From: CBDBJK01 sp965206395
Lineage (GTDB): Bacteria; Chloroflexota; Dehalococcoidia; Lucifugimonadales; CATOSD01
Assembly (NCBI GenBank): GCA_965206395.1
Contig: CBDBJK010000038.1
Location: 558,001-622,000 of the forward strand
Length of the DNA stretch: 64,000 nucleotides
Direction of reading: 5' to 3'
Shown here: positions 54,843 to 63,365 of the stretch, in pieces
Numbering within the stretch: position 1 is the first letter of the stretch
Layout: every line of letters starts with the position of its first letter
The notes under the pieces: generated by a model
The model's database searches: none
Seen by the model: only the letters and a program-made list of their open reading frames with translations
Told to the model about the DNA's origin: nothing
Program-made: the position numbers and the translations under genes

Positions 54843-55166
54843 ATTATTTGGAAGCGGGTCTATTCGTCCGCTGTAGAACCCCCTAAATCCTGCTTTGCAT
54901 GAAGAACTTTACTTACTCTTATACCGACTTCTGGTCGCAGATACCCAGCGCGGACGGCTCCAGATATACAACAAACTGAAAGGTTATCTAGACCCGCAGT
55001 TCAATTTGTAGGACAAGCGCCTCTGCAAAATGGGGCATTCGCTCCTCAACTGCTCGTCTCTTGCTACCACCGGATGGGGAAACACCATGTTGTTCCCGTA
55101 GCTGGCCCGATGCTTCAGATTGATTGGCTTGCAGTTGTTCAGGTACAAACGTTTCCTCGGGGTTGA
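54843..55166. other. Intergenic region between convergent genes
   Basis: The 324 bp between the small membrane protein and the NHL gene hold no supportable gene or clear terminator. Confidence 0.4.
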
Positions 55167-56201
55167 TTACAGTAGATCACCCTGGAAAATGGCGGACTGC
55201 TTGCGGAAAACCTGGAGGCGATGGCGGGCGGCCTCCACGACAAATATCCGGCCCTCATCATCGACTTCTACTGCGATTGGCCCCTGGAAAGCCTTCTCAC
55301 GTTCGTGCAGGCCCTGTGCCATTTCCCGGCCTTTTACCGCTAACGGGTCCAACTCTACACGTTCTCTTCCCCACTTGGACATAGTTGCCTCGCCGGTTAG
55401 CTTAGTGATAAAGTTGCCATCCGCGTCGAACACCTGAAGCCGGTCGTTCTTGAAATCGGTCACGTAAATAGTTCCGTCCCTATCGACTGCGACTCCAGTA
55501 GGCCGGTTGAACTCCCCATCACCCTGCCCCGACTTACCAAACTTCATTAGAAACCGGCCGTCAGGCGCGAATTTCTGAATGCGGTCGTTTCGCCAGTCGG
55601 CCACGTACACATCGCCATTCTTGTCAATCTCTATGCCCCAGGGAGTGTTGAACTCGCCATCGCCATTGCCGCTTCGGCCCCAGTTAAACAAGAATTCACC
55701 CTCTTTGGTGAATACTTGGACCCGGTTATTCAGGCTATCCACCAGATAGAGGCTGTCATTCTCATCGAAGGCCAGCCCGGAGGGTCGGTTAATCTCGCCA
55801 TCACCATCGCCCAATGTGCCCCATTTCCCGATCCATTCTCCATCTTTGTTGAACACGGAGATTCGGTTGAGCCACTCGTCGGCAACGTAGGCGGTGCCAT
55901 CGGAGTCAAGCGCGACGGATGTGGGCCACATGAAGCTACCATCAGGGGCTTCAGCGTCGGCGTCCTCAGGGCTAACTTTGTGTCCGAAATCTCTGACTAA
56001 TTCCTCGTCCACCGTGAATACCGTAACCCGTTTGCACGGAAAAAATGCCGGGGTCTCGGTGCCGCGGCTAAGTACGTACAACAAGTTTCCCTCGCCCCGG
56101 GTTATCGCCACCGGGTAAAAGAACCCGTTCCCACTTCTGACTTCTTGCCGTCCGATTGTATGACTATATTGAAATGTTACAGGTGCAATCTGAGTAACCA
56201 T
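55167..56201 (-). CDS. NHL-repeat beta-propeller protein
   Basis: This 344-residue protein is made of repeated NHL blades: WPTSVALDSDGTAYVADEWL, RPSGLAFDENDSLYLVDSLN, TPWGIEIDKNGDVYVADWRN, RPTGVAVDRDGTIYVTDFKN and GPIAVEVDDEGRIFVVEAAR. There are about six blades, each joined by a G(N/Q)GDGEF(N) loop. There is no signal peptide. NHL propellers bind proteins or RNA or act as lyases. The start at 56201 follows GAGG. It is the last gene of the DUF1800-DUF1501-NHL run. Confidence 0.88.
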   Translation of the reverse strand: MVTQIAPVTFQYSHTIGRQEVRSGNGFFYPVAITRGEGNLLYVLSRGTETPAFFPCKRVTVFTVDEELVRDFGHKVSPEDADAEAPDGSFMWPTSVALDSDGTAYVADEWLNRISVFNKDGEWIGKWGTLGDGDGEINRPSGLAFDENDSLYLVDSLNNRVQVFTKEGEFLFNWGRSGNGDGEFNTPWGIEIDKNGDVYVADWRNDRIQKFAPDGRFLMKFGKSGQGDGEFNRPTGVAVDRDGTIYVTDFKNDRLQVFDADGNFITKLTGEATMSKWGRERVELDPLAVKGREMAQGLHEREKAFQGPIAVEVDDEGRIFVVEAARHRLQVFRKQSAIFQGDLL

Positions 56202-56273
56202 TTTTTTCCTCACATTGGTGTCTTGCTCACAAGTGACTGAACTCCAACTACCAGACGCCGAGGTCTCACCTAG

Positions 56274-57410
56274 TTACTTGATGAAGTCAAACTGCTCGAA
56301 GGATCCCCCAAGAATGGGCTGAGGGTCCAGCCCCATCCATTTCTCTAGTAACGTAGCGTAAGTGCCTCTGAAGTCGTTGTTCCACTGGAGGTCGCCTTGG
56401 TCCAGCTGACCCGGCTCCAGAGATGGATATTCTCCGTAGAGGCCGCCTTTTACATTGTCGCCAATCACAAAGGCCACGCTGCCCGAGCCGTGGTCTGTTC
56501 CTGAGCCGTTCTCCCGCACTCGCCGACCGAACTCGCTGAACATTAAGATCACGACCTCTTGGTTGGCATCGTGTTCTTTCAGGTCATGGTAGAAGTCGCT
56601 TACGGCGTTGCATACCTCGGCCCACAGTTTGGCGAAAGCGGTTGGCTGGTTGGCGTGGGTGTCGAAAGCGCCAGGGTTAAGCCCCGTGTAGAAAATCCTC
56701 GTTCCAAAATCTGACAGATGCACTTGGGCGATGTTTTTCACCCATTGAGAAAAGGGGTTTCCGGCGTACTCCACCGTGGAAGAGTACCTCTGAGGTGCCG
56801 TATTGAGAATATCGGCTCCTTTCAAAGCGTCAAGGCCTGTCTGAGACAGGTAGTCATTAACCGGTCCGGTGCCGATTGCCTGCGAGTACATTTTGGCAAA
56901 AATATCCAGGGCTTCGACCCTCTGGTCTTGACCCTCGATTCCGGTCAACACGCCATAAGTTTCGAGGTTGCCGACGGAGGCCACCGACACTCCAGATGCG
57001 GCTAAGGCCCTTGGGAGGCCACGACCGAAGTTCACGGCAGTAAGCACATTCTCCTTTTGGGGGTCCAAGTCACGGATGGCTTGTCCCAGCCACCCATCGG
57101 TGACCATATTCTCCGGCTCGGCGGTATGCCAGATATCCATGGAGCGGAAGTGAGAGCGAATAGGGTTGGGATAGCCAATGCCCTGAATGACGGCAACTTT
57201 CCCCTGGTCGTACAACTCTTTTACTGGTGCCATGGCCGGGTGGAATCCGACTTGGTCATCGATGGCCAGGACTTGCTCTGGCTCAACCCTCAAAACCGGA
57301 CGGTAGTCTATGTACAATGGGTTGTTGTAGGGAATAATGGTGTTAAGGGCGTCATAGGCACCCGACATTTGTAGAACCACCAGCACCGGGTCTTTTTTGT
57401 TGGACGTCAT
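56274..57410 (-). CDS. DUF1501 family protein
   Basis: This 378-residue protein is of the sulfatase-like DUF1501 family: VLVVLQMSGAYDALNTIIPY, HPAMAPVKELYDQGKVAVIQ, NPIRSHFRSMDIWHTA, FDTHANQ, and the metal-site-like MFSEFGRRVRENGSGTDHGS. Relatives usually carry a Tat signal and are exported; this one starts directly at the domain, so it may stay in the cytoplasm. AAGGAGAAAATC precedes the ATG. It follows DUF1800 with 72 bp between; this pair is widely conserved and of unknown role. Confidence 0.9.
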   Translation of the reverse strand: MTSNKKDPVLVVLQMSGAYDALNTIIPYNNPLYIDYRPVLRVEPEQVLAIDDQVGFHPAMAPVKELYDQGKVAVIQGIGYPNPIRSHFRSMDIWHTAEPENMVTDGWLGQAIRDLDPQKENVLTAVNFGRGLPRALAASGVSVASVGNLETYGVLTGIEGQDQRVEALDIFAKMYSQAIGTGPVNDYLSQTGLDALKGADILNTAPQRYSSTVEYAGNPFSQWVKNIAQVHLSDFGTRIFYTGLNPGAFDTHANQPTAFAKLWAEVCNAVSDFYHDLKEHDANQEVVILMFSEFGRRVRENGSGTDHGSGSVAFVIGDNVKGGLYGEYPSLEPGQLDQGDLQWNNDFRGTYATLLEKWMGLDPQPILGGSFEQFDFIK

Positions 57411-57482
57411 GATTTTCTCCTTCCTAGATTGGGCGCTTATTTCTCATTCTCTTTGCGGATAAATCCAATCTCCCGAAGCCAG

Positions 57483-58886
57483 TTAGGCATAGACGTACTC
57501 CTTGGTAGCCACAATCATCTGAAGCATCTGGCCAACTTGCTCGGGGAACTTCCCAGAATCTGTGTGCAGTTCGCCATTTTTGCGGGCGTGATCCACCAGC
57601 ATACGACGAGTTTCGTCGACCAATTCATAATGCCCCAAATTCCGGAGACAGCCGTCCACCAGGCCTTCTGGGGTGATAGTGGGACCTTCAGAAGCCAGAA
57701 ATTCGATTATGTCCTGTATGCCAGGGTGGTTTACGTAACCCACGTAGTCGGCGGTATAGTTAATGCGCTCCACGAGGGTACCACCGTCGATCCACTCCTT
57801 ACCAGTGTGCCAGCCTTCGACGGAAGGCGGGTTCAAGGGCTCCTGCCCCATATGTTTCATTTCGTCGAATATAGGCTCAAAGCCGGGCTTTGGCGTTGTC
57901 CAATCGCCCACCAGTCGCATAGTGCCTACCACCGTTTCAATTGGGCTCTTTACCTTGGAAAAGCGGGCGTTCTTGAAGGCGTCCGAGTTGAATAACACCC
58001 GTAGCATGGAACGAATGTTGTAGCCAGATCGGAAGTACTCATCTTCCAGCATCTTTATGGTCTCCGGGTCTTGAGGTGGGGTGTCCATCCATGACGGCAC
58101 CTGGGAATCGTCAGCGACGAAGTAGTTGTACAGGTGGCGGGAGAGGAATCGGGCCGTGGCTGGCTGCTTGACAATGATGTCCACGATGTCCTCGCCATTG
58201 AAGCGTCCGGTCTCGCCAAGGAAAGTCTTCTCATCATCATCGTGGTCGGCGGGATTATATATGAACTGTGCAGCATATCGGCCATAGGGTTGCCCGGGGA
58301 TGGCGTTGGTGATGGTCCAGCCGGTGAAAGCCCGAGAGCACTCCTTGACGTCATCCTCGGTGTAGTTGAACTGCCCGTCCATGCCCACACCCATGGAGAA
58401 TAGCTCCAGCAACTCCCGTCCGTAGTTTTCGTTGATCGCACCTTTGTGGTTCAGACAATTGTCCAGAAAGAACACCATGGCAGGGTCTCTGGAAATCTCG
58501 ACCAATAGGTCCCTGAAGCTTCCCATCCCGCAGCGGCGAAACATCTCCAACTCCACGTAGGAAGTGGCGTAGCTCTGTGTCTTGCTGTCAGCGGTGCAGA
58601 GGATACCGTGCCAGAAGAGGACCATCTTCTCTTCCAACTGGCTTTTCGAGTTTATCATTCGCCACATAAAGTATTCCGGAACGCCGCGAATGAAATGATT
58701 CCATTCGATGAAGTAACGTTCCGCCAGATCCAAATCCAGTTCGTTCGGGTGGTCTTCGGGATGAAGGAGCTCCTCCACCGTTGCCTCGTATCCCCTTTCT
58801 GCCCGGGCTTCTAGCTCGTTATACTGGGCTCCGAACCCGGCGCGCCGCATCAGATGAGCCATTAAAGCGATATCTTTATCTGCCAT
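57483..58886 (-). CDS. DUF1800 family protein
   Basis: The protein has 467 residues and begins AHLMRRAGFGAQYNELEARA, the family hallmark. KMVLFWHGILCT, LVEISRDPAMVFFLDNCLNH and NENYGRELLELFSMGVGMD follow. TEDDVKECSRAFTGWTI and KPPSVEGWHTGKEWIDGGTL-like segments complete the pattern. It has no signal peptide. It is the first gene of a run with DUF1501 and an NHL protein. A TTGACA/TATAAT promoter lies about 43 bp upstream. Confidence 0.9.
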   Translation of the reverse strand: MADKDIALMAHLMRRAGFGAQYNELEARAERGYEATVEELLHPEDHPNELDLDLAERYFIEWNHFIRGVPEYFMWRMINSKSQLEEKMVLFWHGILCTADSKTQSYATSYVELEMFRRCGMGSFRDLLVEISRDPAMVFFLDNCLNHKGAINENYGRELLELFSMGVGMDGQFNYTEDDVKECSRAFTGWTITNAIPGQPYGRYAAQFIYNPADHDDDEKTFLGETGRFNGEDIVDIIVKQPATARFLSRHLYNYFVADDSQVPSWMDTPPQDPETIKMLEDEYFRSGYNIRSMLRVLFNSDAFKNARFSKVKSPIETVVGTMRLVGDWTTPKPGFEPIFDEMKHMGQEPLNPPSVEGWHTGKEWIDGGTLVERINYTADYVGYVNHPGIQDIIEFLASEGPTITPEGLVDGCLRNLGHYELVDETRRMLVDHARKNGELHTDSGKFPEQVGQMLQMIVATKEYVYA

Positions 58887-58928
58887 TTTTTCTTCTCCTC
58901 ATTCTGAGCCCACCAATAATTGCCTTGT

Positions 58929-58959
58929 ATTATAGCACTCCGAGTTTTCCCCTTGTCAA
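58929..58959 (-). promoter_or_regulatory. Candidate promoter of the DUF1800 operon
   Basis: Consensus TTGACA (58954-58959) and TATAAT (58929-58934) on the minus strand. The spacing is 19 bp, longer than optimal, so it may be weak or need an activator. Confidence 0.6.
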
Positions 58960-59154
58960 AATCGCATATCATTCTAGGCGCGTGCCAAGAATCATGCCAG
59001 ACCGGACGAACCGTAGGCTTCCGAAACAATGCCCAGGGTTGAATTCCAGAACGCTCAAGCCTGGGCATTGACCTGATCGTGCATGTATCTTCATCGCGGG
59101 AGATATGGAAATTCCAAATGGGTAAGTATCAGTTGAGCGACACGGATTACCAGT

Positions 59155-60009
59155 CTACCCAGCCGCGTCGGGCGACCAGTTATAAATCTTCACGAGGGTT
59201 CCGCCCATGAGTGCGGAACGCTCTGAATCCGAGAGCTGGTCAGTAACCCGGAACGCCTCGACGCCTTGCTTGTAGGTCAACAATTGCACTGCCCGGGTCC
59301 AGTCGGTGCCCCACATGCATCGGTCGAATCCAAACGCGTCGAATACCTTGCCCAGAGGCTCCCAGATGTCGAGGTACGGGAATGCCTGATGGGACAGGGT
59401 ACAGGCTCCGGAAATCTTGATGGCCACGTTATCGCATGCCGCAAGCGAAACCACGTTGTCCAAATCGGCGAACGGTTCTGACGGCGCTGGTGGTTCAAAG
59501 GGCTGGATCAGACCTACATGATCGACCACCACCTGGGTGTCTGGATGGCGGCGGGCCAGTTCACGTATGAGAGGCAGCTTGCCCGAACACATAACATTTA
59601 CTGGAATACCAGCTTGGGCACCGGCGGCGAGTATTCGATTGAGACCCGGGTCGCCCTCTTCGAATGGTTGGGCCGCGAGCATGATGCGGATACCGACCAC
59701 ACCAGGTGTCCCTGCCCACTCAGCGATCTCGTCGGCGACCGCTTCCGAATGCGGATCGAACGGCTTGATCAAGCCGAACCGTCCCGGATGTGTCGCGTAT
59801 ACGTCTAGTGCATAGCTGGCATCGTAGCGATACATACTGAATGGCGAAACCAGCAAAGCCCCATCGACGCCGACCGCGTCCATCGCTGCCACCATGTCAT
59901 CTCCGGTGACCTCATCCGGACCCTGTAAGGATCCGCTCCAGGGACGCTCAGGACGATTTCGCTCGTAGGCATGCACTTGTGAGTCAATTGTGGGAGTCTG
60001 AGTTGCCAT
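59155..60009 (-). CDS. Amidohydrolase-related (TIM-barrel) metal-dependent hydrolase
   Basis: The 284-residue protein begins TPTIDSQVHAYERNRPERPW, a variant of the HxH-type start of the amidohydrolase_2 family (aminocarboxymuconate decarboxylase/lactonase-like). VGVDGALLVSPFSMYRYDAS, VVGIRIMLAA, TQVVVDHVGLIQP and FDRCMWGTDW follow; the last carries the final metal Asp. It likely hydrolyses a lactone or decarboxylates an aromatic-derived acid. The ATG at 60009 matches the family start; the frame continues 38 codons upstream without a site. Confidence 0.85.
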   Translation of the reverse strand: MATQTPTIDSQVHAYERNRPERPWSGSLQGPDEVTGDDMVAAMDAVGVDGALLVSPFSMYRYDASYALDVYATHPGRFGLIKPFDPHSEAVADEIAEWAGTPGVVGIRIMLAAQPFEEGDPGLNRILAAGAQAGIPVNVMCSGKLPLIRELARRHPDTQVVVDHVGLIQPFEPPAPSEPFADLDNVVSLAACDNVAIKISGACTLSHQAFPYLDIWEPLGKVFDAFGFDRCMWGTDWTRAVQLLTYKQGVEAFRVTDQLSDSERSALMGGTLVKIYNWSPDAAG

Positions 60010-60091
60010 CGTACTAACCCCTTTTCCTAGCCGAGATTTTCCATTTAACCCGCGCTCTCTATAAATTCTGCCCTTGCGATTGCCTGTTAGC

Positions 60092-60120
60092 AGTGTAAAA
60101 GTGCCATTTGACTCTGTCAA
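60092..60120 (-). promoter_or_regulatory. Candidate promoter of the amidohydrolase gene
   Basis: TTGACA (60115-60120), 17 bp, TACACT (60092-60097) on the minus strand, about 83 bp before the start. It lacks the downstream sequence shared by P1-P4. Confidence 0.6.
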
Positions 60121-60464
60121 CAACCCTACCAGGCCCCAGATGGGCGTAAAAGATGCCGCATCACAGCCAGTTTACTCTTCGCACTGTTCGGAGCCTGCCT
60201 ATGCGTTCCAACATCTCATCGAATATATGCCCGCTAACCATAGCCTCGGCAAGCTGGAACGGACTGGGAGACTTCGATTCGAGCCTGGATAGGATCTGTG
60301 TCAGTCAGGGAATCGAGATCATATCGAGGCTGGCCTTGGTAAGGTGCGTCCTTCCGCGGAAGGATGGGGTGAGCTTGGGCTGAATGATCAGTTCAGCGTC
60401 TTTGTGGATGGTTTGGAGTGGCTGAATCACATTTTGAGGCTAAATGGGGCATTGTAGATGCCAA
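60121..60464. other. Intergenic region between divergent genes
   Basis: It contains no supportable gene. A perfect 16-bp palindrome TCCTTCCGCGGAAGGA lies at 60349-60364. Confidence 0.45.
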
Positions 60465-60493
60465 TTGACAACATCAGCTAGCGGTCGTACAGT
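60465..60493 (+). promoter_or_regulatory. Conserved promoter element, copy P3
   Basis: TTGACA (60465-60470), a 17-bp spacer and TACAGT (60488-60493). Downstream are GTGCCATCGCAATATGGTG and TTTATGAAAGCACTGGAT, then TGGGAAATACC, matching P2 and P4. It lies 190 bp before the decarboxylase-like gene. Confidence 0.82.
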
Positions 60494-60682
60494 TGTGCCA
60501 TCGCAATATGGTGCGTTTATGAAAGCACTGGATTTCATATGGGAAATACCAACTGAAATTATTTCTGTGCTGCATGAAATTGCCTCTATCAGCACTGCGG
60601 CCAACCAAAGATAATTTATCCGGTCGATGAATGCCAAATACCGGCCACCGGGTTAATCGATATCGATAAAAGGAGTACGACT

Positions 60683-61489
60683 ATGCCAGACTCCCTGGGA
60701 TGGCGAGGGAATTGGGGCGTCGTCGTCCCCTCTACCAACACATCGGTCCAGCCCGAGTTTGATGAAATGAGGCCTCGTGGTGTCACCAACCACATCGTGC
60801 GTATCTGGATTCCCAACGAACCAATGGCCAGCAATGATGATTTTGATCGACTGATGGAAAACATCCGCAAAGAGTGGGATAACGCCCTCCTTCGGGTCAT
60901 GACCTGCAACCCAGATTACCTGGTAATGGGTATGTCGTCGGAAACGTTCTGGGGTGGCTTGAAACAGAGCCTGGAACTGAAAAAACATATGATAGAACTC
61001 ACCGGCCGGAACGTTGCGATGGGGTCTGATGCCTGCCAAGCCGCGCTCCGATGCTACGGCGATATCAAACGTATCGGTGTGTTGACTCCTTATTGGCCGG
61101 TGGCCGACCAAAACGTGACCAAGTTCCTTGAGGATTGCGGATTCGAGGTCGTGGCTATCAAGGGGTTGTGTTGCGACAGTCCCACCGCTATGTCCCAAAT
61201 CCCACAAAGGGAACTGATAGACGCTCTGCTTGAACTGAACGACCATAATGTGGAGGCTTTGGTCCAGTGCGGCACCAATCTGGCGATGGCCCGATTGGCT
61301 GGAGAAGCGGAGAAGTGGCTCAAAAAGCCTGTCATCGCTATCAATACCGCTACATATTGGTATGCCATGCGGGCCAACGGCATTGACGATGTAGTCGATG
61401 GCTTCGGGTCACTTATGACCGATTTCAAGGAACTTCCCACTAGCTACTTGAAGATTTCCTCCGAGCAGGAAGCCGCCGCCGCGGGTTGA
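60683..61489 (+). CDS. Arylmalonate decarboxylase/maleate isomerase family protein
   Basis: This Asp/Glu racemase-fold enzyme has 268 residues. VVVPSTNTSVQPEFDEMRP is the substrate-loop start, RIGVLTPYWPVADQNV opens the second half, and the catalytic Cys196 is in ALVQCGTNLAM. At the first catalytic position, where racemases and maleate isomerases have Cys, it has MGMSSETF. A single Cys is the pattern of decarboxylases rather than racemases, so decarboxylation of a malonate or isomerisation without the first Cys is inferred. AAAAGGAG precedes the ATG. It is transcribed from P3. Confidence 0.82.
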   Translation: MPDSLGWRGNWGVVVPSTNTSVQPEFDEMRPRGVTNHIVRIWIPNEPMASNDDFDRLMENIRKEWDNALLRVMTCNPDYLVMGMSSETFWGGLKQSLELKKHMIELTGRNVAMGSDACQAALRCYGDIKRIGVLTPYWPVADQNVTKFLEDCGFEVVAIKGLCCDSPTAMSQIPQRELIDALLELNDHNVEALVQCGTNLAMARLAGEAEKWLKKPVIAINTATYWYAMRANGIDDVVDGFGSLMTDFKELPTSYLKISSEQEAAAAG

Positions 61490-61772
61490 CGCGCTGCCCG
61501 ACCGACGAAGGTTCTCACCACCGCCCGGTTACCGCTATAGCCAATAGGTCCTCAGTCGCAGCGGTTGCATAATATACCAGGAAGTGTTGGCAACCAGACG
61601 ACCTGCCGTGGTAGCATCCCCACCAGCGAACAAATTGGTGCGGAGAATCTGGATTCAAACGAGCATGCGATTGTTTTTCGGAGGTAGAGAAATCAATCTC
61701 AAGTACTTTGGAAAAGCTCACACGAGTGGAGATATCATCATTCATCTACCTTTAGACATCGTCAAGGCGAGG

Positions 61773-63347
61773 TTAACCTGACACAATCCAGTCAACGACA
61801 CGCTCGCCTATCATGACAACCGTTGCATGGGCACCGCCTGACCTTGGAATTTGCGGCATCACCGACGCGTCAGCCACCCACAACCCTTTTACTCCCTTGA
61901 CTCTGCAGTATTGATCAACCACTGCCATTGGGTCTGAATCAGGTCCCATCTTACAGGTCCCGGAAACGTGTCTGGCTGTTCCCACGGTTTGGCGTATCCA
62001 GAGGTCCAAGGCGGCGTCGTCGGCCAGAATGTCATCCGTTGGGTGGATCCGGTGATCAGCTACGTCCTTATACGCTTCGGATTCCAGAAGTCCAGCCGCC
62101 AATCTTAGGCCTTCCCTCACACGTCGAATGTCGTCTGGATGCTGAAGATAACGGTAGTTAAAGGACGGCTGTACTCTGGCGTCGGCAGATGCCAACCTGA
62201 CGTATCCTGAGCCGTCGGGCAATCCGAGAGTACACGATATTCGTGCCACCCGGTCAGGTGGAACTTCACCGGTCAGGGACCTCGTCCGAAAACCGGGGAC
62301 GCGCTCCAGCCTTGCCTCGATTACTGGCCCTGACCTCATCACCATATCGTTGATGGCCCCTGAACCTTGGGAGGTGTAGTGTAAACTAAAGTGCACCGCA
62401 TCAGCACCAGCAGCGAGGGTGACTCCTTCTTTGACCTTGAATGTAATCTGAGCACTCAGGTGGTTCCATAGGCTCTGACCTACTCCCGGCAGCTCATGAA
62501 CCGCTGGTATCCCAAATAGCTCAAGTTGGTCCTTAGGGCCAATTCCCGATAGCATGAGCAAGTGGGGCGATTTGATGGCCCCTGCACTCAACACAACACG
62601 GTCTGATTCGACATCGAAGACTTCGCCCCCGCTTTCGATTTCCACACCGACGGCCCTTAAGTCCTTGAACAAGATTTTCCTGACGAAGACTCCTCCCCTT
62701 ACCGTAAGGTTAAGATGGTGGCGCACTGGACTGAGATGAGTTATGGCAGTGCTCATTCTCATACCATCCAGGTTGTTCGTGGGGGGCACGCCAACGCCGG
62801 AAGGATTTGGGCCATTCGTGTCCTCCGTGGTGCCGAACCCCGCCTGCAAACAGGCTGCATGAAAGGCCTTCTGGATGTCAGGCCAGGGACCCGACTGACG
62901 TCGCCTTACTGGCATTGGCCCTTCCGTTCCATGGAAATCGTCCTGAATGTCGAGATCATGTTCCGATTTTCTAAAGTAAGGCAGTACATTGGCAAAAGAC
63001 CACTCATAGTTGCCGAGAGAAGACCAGGAATCGAAATCCTCGGGGAATCCCCTTTGCATTGCCTGACCGTTGATGGACGACCCTCCCCCGATCACCTTAC
63101 CCTGCGCTACATGGATCTCCCCTTGCTCCTCTGCGATTGTTCCCCGTAAAGCCCAGTTGTGCACCGAGTCTTCGGACTCCGCAAATCTCGTGTGGCCGAA
63201 TTTTATTTCGTCCGGAAGGTTGGCTAGATCAGGGTAATCCGACCCAGCTTCCAGCAACAAAACGGAGGTATTCACGTTTTCAGCCATTCTTCCGGCCAAC
63301 ACCGACCCAGCCGCTCCCCCGCCGACGATAACAATGTCATATTTCAT
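61773..63347 (-). CDS. GMC-family FAD oxidoreductase (choline dehydrogenase-like)
   Basis: This flavoprotein has 524 residues and oxidises alcohols. The FAD motif IVGGGAAGSVLAGRM is at residues 6-20 and VLLLEAGSDYPD follows. QGKVIGGGSSINGQAMQRG is GMC signature 1 and GAIKSPHLLMLSGIGP is signature 2. The C-terminal HVSGTCKMG and GGAHATVVMIGE hold the catalytic His pair region. GCGGAGG sits just before the ATG. An IS5 copy ends 19 bp upstream of the start, so the original promoter has been displaced; transcription may depend on the IS. Confidence 0.93.
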   Translation of the reverse strand: MKYDIVIVGGGAAGSVLAGRMAENVNTSVLLLEAGSDYPDLANLPDEIKFGHTRFAESEDSVHNWALRGTIAEEQGEIHVAQGKVIGGGSSINGQAMQRGFPEDFDSWSSLGNYEWSFANVLPYFRKSEHDLDIQDDFHGTEGPMPVRRRQSGPWPDIQKAFHAACLQAGFGTTEDTNGPNPSGVGVPPTNNLDGMRMSTAITHLSPVRHHLNLTVRGGVFVRKILFKDLRAVGVEIESGGEVFDVESDRVVLSAGAIKSPHLLMLSGIGPKDQLELFGIPAVHELPGVGQSLWNHLSAQITFKVKEGVTLAAGADAVHFSLHYTSQGSGAINDMVMRSGPVIEARLERVPGFRTRSLTGEVPPDRVARISCTLGLPDGSGYVRLASADARVQPSFNYRYLQHPDDIRRVREGLRLAAGLLESEAYKDVADHRIHPTDDILADDAALDLWIRQTVGTARHVSGTCKMGPDSDPMAVVDQYCRVKGVKGLWVADASVMPQIPRSGGAHATVVMIGERVVDWIVSG

Positions 63348-63365
63348 GGGGCCTCCGCAAAATGC

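Noticed and set aside
60653..61246. 197-codon minus-strand frame over the decarboxylase-like gene
   Set aside because: Antisense shadow; no family motifs and no ribosome site.
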